Assembly: GCA_964412395.1 (NCBI GenBank)
Contig: CAYPOY010000174.1
Coordinates: 1-10,434, forward strand
Direction: 5' to 3'
DNA length: 10,434 nt
DNA from: CAYPOY01 sp964412395
GTDB lineage: Bacteria > Chloroflexota > Anaerolineae > B4-G1
Shown: one piece after another, positions 5,956 through 10,434 of the stretch
How positions within the stretch are numbered: position 1 is the stretch's first letter
Layout: each line of letters opens with the position of its first letter
The notes under the pieces: model-generated
Told to the model about the DNA's origin: nothing
Seen by the model: only the letters and a program-made list of their open reading frames with translations
Databases searched by the model: none
Program-made: the position numbers and the translations under genes

Positions 5956-6007
5956 ATTGGCTTTGTCTCCTCGTTCTCACGTTCTTCTCGTTATCGCGTT
6001 GTTTCTT

Positions 6008-6298
6008 TCATCCCTCAATCTCTTGTCGCGCTGCCTCCAGCAGCAGATCAAACTGTTCGAGCACCCCGCTCGCGCGAGCGCTGCGGCGCACCGCTTCCAG
6101 GTCCAATTCCCCCCATTGCATCATCAGAACGCCCCGAGCACCCCGCAGGTGTTTGTCCGATTCCGTCTCTCGATAAGCGATCAGTTTCGCCACGATGATG
6201 TCTTCCGGAGTGATGAAGGTCGCTGAATGACCGGCCTCGTCGTACTCCAATCTTTGGCGGCGTTTGAACGCTGCCCGGGTGAACGGATCGCGGGGCAC
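6008..6298 (-). pseudogene. Nucleotidyltransferase-like protein, C-terminal half only
   Basis: 96 residues from a GTG. DPFTRAAFKRRQRLEYDEAG, then FITPEDIIVAKLIAYRETES and VLMMQWGELDLEAVRRSARA, match the C-terminal half of a small nucleotidyltransferase/DUF6036-type family ('isPEDiilaKL.w.r...Sd.q..Di.gvl'). The usual length is about 160-180 residues. The N-terminal half with the GS...D.D metal-binding motif is missing. Upstream sequence instead belongs, in another frame, to the small partner gene, so a deletion has fused the two. Probably inactive. In intact loci such pairs resemble toxin-antitoxin systems; that role is inference here. Confidence 0.6.
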
Positions 6299-6549
6299 TT
6301 GGGGTTCCCCTGCATCCGGCGGGTGACCCGCCAGGCCAATTCGTCCGGCGACAAGTCGGGGTGGCGCTGCCGCTCAGTCAGGCGTACTGTATCCAGCGCG
6401 AACTGATATGCCTGAAACGCTATCTCCAGGCGACGGGCGGGGCTCATCGCACGCCAGGCAGCGATTTGGCGTGGATCCTGCCGGCCCAACCGCCGCCGTA
6501 GTGACTCGACTGGCGCAGTTACGTTCGTGTTTTCGTATGTGGATTCCAC
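6181..6549 (-). pseudogene. Small partner of nucleotidyltransferase, C-terminus replaced
   Basis: From a GTG at 6549 (GAGGAG 8 nt upstream, inside the last codons of DUF3883) the product runs ...LGRQDPRQIAAWRAMSPARR, LEIAFQAYQFALDTVRLTER and QRHPDLSPDELAWRVTRRMQ. This is the pattern of the ~90-residue helical proteins that precede small nucleotidyltransferases in Chloroflexota and cyanobacteria ('s..erl..af.l...a....rl..rhP.ls.eE...r...r..G'). At about 6300 it runs out of frame into the surviving nucleotidyltransferase half, so the last ~40 residues are artefactual. Start two bases after the DUF3883 stop implies coupling to that gene. Confidence 0.5.
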
Positions 6550-6550
6550 G

Positions 6551-7399
6551 TCATTCACTCCTCGTCTTCTCCCGCCACGTCTCCTCGTGGATGATAAACC
6601 CGGTGGCGAAGATGTCTTCACCTACACGGAACTGTGCCGCTGGGTTCCGGATACGGTGCAACCGGGGCGCGTCGCTGGCTGCCTCGGTGACGATGTAGAG
6701 CCAGAACTTGACGTCAAAGTGGCGTGCTTTCTTCCACTCGTTGGCCGAGAGGCGAATGGCGCCGGAGCGGGCGCGGGCCTTGACCTCGATGTAGCGCACG
6801 TCGGCGAAAGTGCCGTCGGGGTCGTAGCGGGTGGAGCGCATGTCGAAGCCGTGGTTCTCGCCGGAGACGTTCTCTGGATGCCACCCCTGCTCGTGCTCAT
6901 AATCCATCGCCACCCGCATGCCGACGGCCTCAATTTCCTCGTCACGGCGCATACCGATCCCGACACGGTACTCAGCACGCTCCTCATTTACAGGCACAGG
7001 TTTCGGCACGTATGGCTCGTAGGTGATTGCCTCTGGCTCAACGACTCCCAGCGGCAGCACCGCCGCCGCGCCGATGATGCGCGGTTCGCCCACCGTCAGA
7101 TTGCGCTCCAGGCGGATCTCCCGCTCCAGTTCCGCCCGGCGCTGCTGCAATTGCTCCAGGTTGCGCTGTTCGTTCAGCAGGGGCAGATCTACCTGCTCGC
7201 CCGCAGCCTGACGCATCTGGTAGTCGAGGATCTTCTGGTTCGATTCCTGGATCAGGTAGTCGAGCGAGCGCAGGCCATACCTCTCCTTCACCCACGTCTC
7301 GTGCTCCCGCCGGGCCGCGATCTCCTCCCGGAAGGGGAGGAGCACCTGAGTGACGACATAGTCCTCGATAGCGTCGCGCTGATGTAGCAGATTGGTCAC
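6551..7399 (-). CDS. DUF3883 (NOV_C, PD-(D/E)xK-like) protein, probably detached C-terminal half of the helicase
   Basis: The open frame extends up to 7528, but codons above ~7405 are repeat DNA. Recognisable protein starts PPEVTNLLHQRDAIEDYVVT, then a coiled coil (LLNEQRNLEQLQQRRAELER). The DUF3883 domain follows: GENHGFDMRS, then IEVKARARSGAIRLSANEWK, KFWLYIVTEAASDAPRLHRI and the end ETWREKTRSE. D of GFD and E-V-K are the residues expected of a PD-(D/E)xK nuclease-like fold (Pfam NOV_C). If it is translated separately, a GTG at 7399, next to the helicase TGA (7401-7403) and 13 nt after GGAGG, is a plausible restart. Otherwise a +1 slip at CCC-TGA would make a fusion of about 1,170 residues. 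Homologues, as I recall them, carry both parts in one chain. This is the intact parent of remnants A-C. Confidence 0.8.
   Translation of the reverse strand: MTNLLHQRDAIEDYVVTQVLLPFREEIAARREHETWVKERYGLRSLDYLIQESNQKILDYQMRQAAGEQVDLPLLNEQRNLEQLQQRRAELEREIRLERNLTVGEPRIIGAAAVLPLGVVEPEAITYEPYVPKPVPVNEERAEYRVGIGMRRDEEIEAVGMRVAMDYEHEQGWHPENVSGENHGFDMRSTRYDPDGTFADVRYIEVKARARSGAIRLSANEWKKARHFDVKFWLYIVTEAASDAPRLHRIRNPAAQFRVGEDIFATGFIIHEETWREKTRSE
6573..6607 (-). repeat. 35-bp direct repeat, copy in intact DUF3883 gene
   Basis: Identical to 4112-4146. It lies 22 nt inside the 3' end of the DUF3883 gene and covers the codons for ATGFIIHEETWR. Confidence 0.9.
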
Positions 7400-7400
7400 T

Positions 7401-10061
7401 TCAGGGGGCAGACCTCCATCCCACCCCCCTCCGGCTCCCCCCTGGGAGGGGGGAGAGGGGGAGGGAGTGGATAGGGAGGGGCTCGTGATCCCATAGGATG
7501 GCGGGATTGACCTGCTGGATCGTCCCATCCAGGGCCTGGTATAGGCAGAAGACGCGCTTGCCGGCCGGCTGGCCGGCGCCGTCGGTCACATCTCCCTCCA
7601 CAAACCAGAGGACACCCTCTCGCTGGCCTTCGGGGTCGCCAAAGACGGCGTAGGTGTCCGTCCCATCGCCGAAGGTGGTCAAGATCTGCTGGTTGACCGC
7701 CTCCAGCAGGGGGTGGCCTGGAGCCACAAACTCGGCCTCGGGATGGGCACGAGCGCGAGCCTTGTCGAAGGTCACCTGCTTGTACTCACGGAAGAGCGTC
7801 CCGTAGGTGGTCTTGAAATTGTAATCGTCCCCCCAGCGGCGCAACTCGAAGGGCACCGAGGGGACGGCATAAGCCTCGCCCCTATGCTCGGCGGTTCCAC
7901 CCAGGCGGCGGAAGGCACGCAGGAAGTAGTCCTCCACGTACTCGGGCACCAGCCGGTTTTCCTCGGCGGTCAGCGTCTCCTTGAGGATGCCGGTGTAGTC
8001 AATATAGCGGGTCGCCAGGCTGGTCATAAAGACCCGCTCCAGTGTCTGGTGTACTGTCTGCTCGTCCACCGCCTCGATGTGCTGCTCGATCTCCTCCATG
8101 CGCCGCTGGTTGAAGATGGCATCCTTCAACAGTTCGTCCAGGCGGGAGCCGGGGATAATCTCGCCGATGATGTCGAACACCCGGTCGGAGCCCAGCGCTT
8201 TCCTTATGCGGTCGAGTTTCTTGAACAGGCGATCCAGAATCTGCCCCTCGCGTGTGTCTCGGGAGATCATATTCCAGATGTGGACCTCGTAGTTCTGCCC
8301 GTAGCGGTGGATGCGGCCCATCCGTTGTTCCAAGCGATTGGGGTTCCAGGGAATGTCATAGTTGACCATCAGCGAGCAGAACTGCAGGTTGATGCCCTCA
8401 CCGGCCGCCTCGGTGGCCGCCATAATCTGGGCGCTGTCCCGAAACTCGTGCTCGGCCCGGATGCGGGCGTCCATGCTCATCTGACCGTGAATAGTGGCGA
8501 CGCTGTAGCCCCAACTGCGCAACTTGCCCACCAGGTAGTTGAGAGTATCGCGGAACTCGGTGAAGATGAGCAGTTTGCGATCCCCCAGGTGCTTGAGGAC
8601 GTGGTCGCGCAGCCCCACCAGTTTGCTCTCAATCTCCTGCCGCCGCACCCGTTCCGCCTGGGTGATCAGGCGGTCCAGTTGGGCAATCTCGGCCCGCACA
8701 TCGTCAATGTTCCTGGCGATGGTGAGGTGTTCCAACCGCTCCTCGATCCTGGCCCGCTCCTCCTCGGCCATGTCTTCCAGTTCTTCCTCGCTGATATTGC
8801 GCACGCGCAGGTAGTCCTCATCCTGGCGGATTTTCTCGGGCAGAGCCAGCAATTCCTCCAGGCGGGCCTTGCGTCGTTTCAGCGACTCGTGGATGGCGTG
8901 GGTGCTGGAGGTGAGGCGGCGCTGCAGGATCATCAGGGCAAAAGTGATACTGCGGTTCTCCTTCGCCTTGTCGAAGTAATCCTGGACGTAGCGGGTGACG
9001 CCGTTGTAGAGTTCGACCTCATCGGCCGTCAGGCGGAAGGGAACGGTGTGGACGTGGCGTGGCGGGAAGATGGGGGTGCCGTCGAACTTACGCATGTCCT
9101 CCTTGAGCCGCCGTATGAAGATGGGGTTGTCCTTGCGCTCGACCGACTCCTTGAGCAACGCTGTCTGGGCGAAGAAACCTGGCCGCAGGAGGTCCAAGAA
9201 GAGGCGGAAGTTCTCCTCGTCGCCCTTGTGCGGGGTCGCGGTCAGGAACAACAGGTGGTTGGTCTGACGCGAGAGAACCTCACCTACCTGGTAGCGCTTG
9301 GTTTTGTCAATCTTGACCCGCTCGCGTCCCTGGCCTGTCCTGAGCGAAGTCGAAGGATAGGCGTAGGCGCTCATCTTGTGCGCCTCGTCCACGATGATCA
9401 GGTCCCAATGGGTGCTGCGCAGGGTGGCCCGGATCTCATCCTGCTTGATAAAGTCGATGGAGGTGATGCAACAGTCCCGCTCCTCCCACACATTCTCGCC
9501 CCAGGCCGACTCCATGCGGGCGCGGTCAACGATGGCGAAGGAGGTCTGGAAACGCTCTTTCATCTCTCGCTGCCACTGGTACTTGAGATGTCCCGGTGCG
9601 ACGATTAGCACCCGGCGAACCAGCCGGCGATACTGTAACTCTTTGAAAATCAAGCCGGCCATGATCGTCTTGCCGGCGCCAGGGTCATCGGCGATCAGGA
9701 AGCGAATCCGGGGCGACTCGAGCACGTAGCGATAGACGGCCTCGATCTGGTGCGGCAAAGGATCCACCTGGGAGACGCTGACCGCCAGTTGCGGGTCGAA
9801 CTGGTAGGCCAGGCGGATGCGGTTGGCCTCGATGAGAAAGAAAAAGTCCTCGGCGTTATCGGTCAGTGCGATGGGGTGGCGCTCCAGAACCTCAACCTGA
9901 GCCAGTTGGTCGTCGGTGATGCGGAGCGGCTTGTACGTGTGGTGACCGTCGTCGAGGACGACCTCAAGCAGGAAGTAACCAGATCGGGGCTCAAACTTTT
10001 TGACCTCGGCTGGAGTTGGTAGAAACGGGGCGGTGATCAATTGACCAACCTGTAGTTCCAT
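7401..10061 (-). CDS. SNF2-family DEAD/DEAH helicase
   Basis: 886 residues. Motif I DDPGAGKTIMAGLI is at 125-138 (K131), motif II DEAH at 225-228 and motif III LTATPH at 273-278. A long charged coiled coil spans ~395-485. The second RecA lobe has LLIFTEFRDTLNYL at 497-510, motif V TEAAGEGINLQ at 550-560 and motif VI QRMGRIHRYGQ at 579-589. These are ATP-driven DNA translocases. The relatives I recall are followed by or fused to DUF3883 and occur in defence islands (for example the DrmD group); no other DISARM gene is in the window, so I do not assign a system. A nine-residue PSTSLRTGQ (236-244), encoded by a small repeat, interrupts the segment after DEAH. The last ~22 residues come from the junction repeat. 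The ATG at 10061 has only a weak AAGTGGA upstream. A good promoter lies about 70-100 nt ahead. Confidence 0.92.
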   Translation of the reverse strand: MELQVGQLITAPFLPTPAEVKKFEPRSGYFLLEVVLDDGHHTYKPLRITDDQLAQVEVLERHPIALTDNAEDFFFLIEANRIRLAYQFDPQLAVSVSQVDPLPHQIEAVYRYVLESPRIRFLIADDPGAGKTIMAGLIFKELQYRRLVRRVLIVAPGHLKYQWQREMKERFQTSFAIVDRARMESAWGENVWEERDCCITSIDFIKQDEIRATLRSTHWDLIIVDEAHKMSAYAYPSTSLRTGQGRERVKIDKTKRYQVGEVLSRQTNHLLFLTATPHKGDEENFRLFLDLLRPGFFAQTALLKESVERKDNPIFIRRLKEDMRKFDGTPIFPPRHVHTVPFRLTADEVELYNGVTRYVQDYFDKAKENRSITFALMILQRRLTSSTHAIHESLKRRKARLEELLALPEKIRQDEDYLRVRNISEEELEDMAEEERARIEERLEHLTIARNIDDVRAEIAQLDRLITQAERVRRQEIESKLVGLRDHVLKHLGDRKLLIFTEFRDTLNYLVGKLRSWGYSVATIHGQMSMDARIRAEHEFRDSAQIMAATEAAGEGINLQFCSLMVNYDIPWNPNRLEQRMGRIHRYGQNYEVHIWNMISRDTREGQILDRLFKKLDRIRKALGSDRVFDIIGEIIPGSRLDELLKDAIFNQRRMEEIEQHIEAVDEQTVHQTLERVFMTSLATRYIDYTGILKETLTAEENRLVPEYVEDYFLRAFRRLGGTAEHRGEAYAVPSVPFELRRWGDDYNFKTTYGTLFREYKQVTFDKARARAHPEAEFVAPGHPLLEAVNQQILTTFGDGTDTYAVFGDPEGQREGVLWFVEGDVTDGAGQPAGKRVFCLYQALDGTIQQVNPAILWDHEPLPIHSLPLSPLPGGSRRGVGWRSAP
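7421..7475. repeat. G/C-tract palindromic small repeat at the helicase-DUF3883 junction
   Basis: Low-complexity purine/pyrimidine-tract DNA. It contains a perfect hairpin, CTCCCCCCT (7435-7443), GGG, AGGGGGGAG (7447-7455), and further GGGGG and GGAGGG tracts. On the helicase frame it encodes LPLSPLPGGSRRGVGW and on the DUF3883 frame SPSPPSQGGAGGGW. Both are peptides I associate with dispersed small repeats of Chloroflexota and cyanobacteria rather than with protein function. It coincides exactly with the frame change between the two genes. Confidence 0.75.
9334..9359. repeat. Small dispersed repeat ('TCGACTTCGCTCAGGAC' type) inside the helicase
   Basis: The minus strand reads TCCTTCGACTTCGCTCAGG and then ACAGG, a small dispersed repeat recognisable from its frequent translations PSTSLRTG and CPERSRR; the plus strand gives CPERSRR here. 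It sits in frame about 8 codons after the DEAH motif and adds PSTSLRTGQ to the protein. Helicases of this group normally pass from the DEAH segment directly into a K/R-rich stretch like IDKTKRYQ. Confidence 0.75.
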
Positions 10062-10100
10062 TGTCCACTTGCCGTACTATCCAGACTAACGCTACCAAAA

Positions 10101-10129
10101 GCCCGCCACAACCTTGACGGTGGGCGGGC
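10101..10129 (-). promoter_or_regulatory. Hairpin with T run at the helicase transcription start
   Basis: The minus strand reads GCCCGCC (10129-10123), a 15-nt loop region, GGCGGGC (10107-10101), then TTTTGG. This has intrinsic-terminator shape, but it overlaps the predicted transcription start (~10125) of the promoter just upstream. Transcripts from that promoter would start inside the first arm; only read-through transcripts would fold it fully. It may therefore stop read-through or act as an operator. Confidence 0.45.
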
Positions 10130-10131
10130 AT

Positions 10132-10159
10132 AGTATACTTGACCTGGCGCGAAAGTCAA
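10132..10159 (-). promoter_or_regulatory. Sigma70-type promoter of the helicase
   Basis: The minus strand reads TTGACT (10154-10159), 16 nt, then TATACT (10132-10137). Each box matches five of six consensus bases. The predicted start near 10125 gives a leader of about 65 nt to the ATG at 10061. Confidence 0.65.
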
Positions 10160-10241
10160 AGATTGCACCGCCAGCACCGGGTTTGCGGGGGCGCTCAAAA
10201 CAGAAGCCGGGGCGGCTCACTTGCCCCAGGCTAACTAGACC

Positions 10242-10266
10242 GAAGCCCCCCGGTTGAGGGGGCTTC
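10242..10266. repeat. GC-rich perfect hairpin
   Basis: GAAGCCCCC (10242-10250), 7-nt loop, GGGGGCTTC (10258-10266): nine perfect base pairs. No T run follows closely on either strand. A GAAGCC at 10203-10208 could pair alternatively with the right arm. Confidence 0.6.
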
Positions 10267-10270
10267 TGCG

Positions 10271-10326
10271 AAACAAAATGCGTGGTAAATATGCCCCGGA
10301 CTGGGCTCCGGGGCACTTACCACGCA
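10271..10326 (-). terminator. Intrinsic terminator for a gene to the right of the window
   Basis: A two-part perfect stem. The outer arms TGCGTGGTAA (10279-10288) and TTACCACGCA (10317-10326) pair over 10 bp. The inner arms TGCCCCGGA (10292-10300) and TCCGGGGCA (10307-10315) pair over 9 bp around a 6-nt loop. On the minus strand it is followed by TTTTGTTT (10278-10271), the expected U tract. It separates whatever lies to the right from the helicase promoter. Confidence 0.75.
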
Positions 10327-10434
10327 CGGCACTGGCCCGGTTCCTGCAGTTGCTGAAGCATCCTGCATAGGAGGCTTCGGCCTGCCCGACGCGCTCTCCC
10401 AGGACCTCCCGCTCGTGCGCGGAACAACATCGTG
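10327..10434 (-). other. Window edge, possible 3' end of an unidentified minus-strand gene
   Basis: The terminator implies a gene ending here. One frame ends with TAA at 10317-10319; another (AHEREVLGERVGQAEASYAG) has better GC at third positions but runs on through the hairpin to a stop downstream. Neither gives a product I recognise. The stretch 10160-10241 holds only GC-rich, hairpin-prone DNA with no gene. Confidence 0.2.

Noticed and set aside
6527..7387. 286-codon plus-strand open frame
   Set aside because: Antisense to the DUF3883 gene; no family motif.
7713..9608. 631-codon open frame on the plus strand
   Set aside because: Lies entirely opposite the helicase, whose motifs are unmistakable. 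The plus-strand product is low in recognisable structure and is an antisense shadow of high-GC codons.
6551..10061. Naming the locus DISARM or another known defence system from the helicase plus DUF3883
   Set aside because: No methylase, DUF1998 or PLD gene is visible; the pair alone occurs in several contexts.
1..10434. CRISPR array, tRNA or rRNA genes, integrase or transposase gene
   Set aside because: No regular repeat-spacer pattern, no clover-leaf or rRNA sequence, and no recombinase motif in either strand; the 30- and 35-bp repeats are coding tails, not spaced arrays.

Overview
This 10.4 kb window looks like an accessory (defence/toxin-antitoxin) island of a bacterium with fairly high GC. 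Chloroflexota is my best guess. It rests on the gene families (UPF0175/DUF3368, PemK with a 'DAIYDNW' antitoxin, TIGR04255, retropepsin-like DTG protein) and on two kinds of in-gene small repeat of the sort I associate with those genomes. That assignment is inference. Every gene I can support lies on the minus strand, so the locus reads from right to left.

Right end (10062-10434): no complete gene. On the minus strand there is a strong intrinsic terminator for an upstream neighbour, further hairpins, and then a good sigma70-type promoter for the anchor gene. The anchor is an SNF2-family helicase (10061-7401) followed by a DUF3883 / NOV_C (PD-(D/E)xK-like) protein ending at 6551. The two were probably one polypeptide: a G/C-tract palindromic repeat at their junction has put them in different frames. 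A second small repeat sits in frame beside the helicase DEAH box.

Between 6551 and the left end is a string of small cargo modules: (1) a damaged nucleotidyltransferase pair, a SEC-C/DUF2384-like protein and a PemK/MazF toxin-antitoxin pair; (2) a UPF0175 antitoxin with a DUF3368 PIN toxin carrying a one-base frameshift; (3) a TIGR04255 - DUF5678-like - retropepsin-like operon followed by a decayed copy of the SEC-C-like gene; (4) a truncated STAND/NACHT-type P-loop NTPase.

The striking feature is what separates the modules. Modules 1/2, 2/3 and 3/4 are divided by three decayed, headless copies of the 3' end of the DUF3883 gene (4090-4312, 2993-3263, 516-671). Each begins within a few bases of the stop codon of the preceding cargo gene and keeps its own stop codon just before the next module. 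The intact DUF3883 tail stands in the same position ahead of module 1. The locus therefore reads as tail-cargo-tail-cargo-tail-cargo, as expected if the DUF3883 3' end is an insertion site or recombination handle for accessory genes. The tails are mosaics of one another, which fits recombination between them. Several modules carry their own promoter, including a perfect TTGACA-N17-TATAAT ahead of the PemK/MazF pair.
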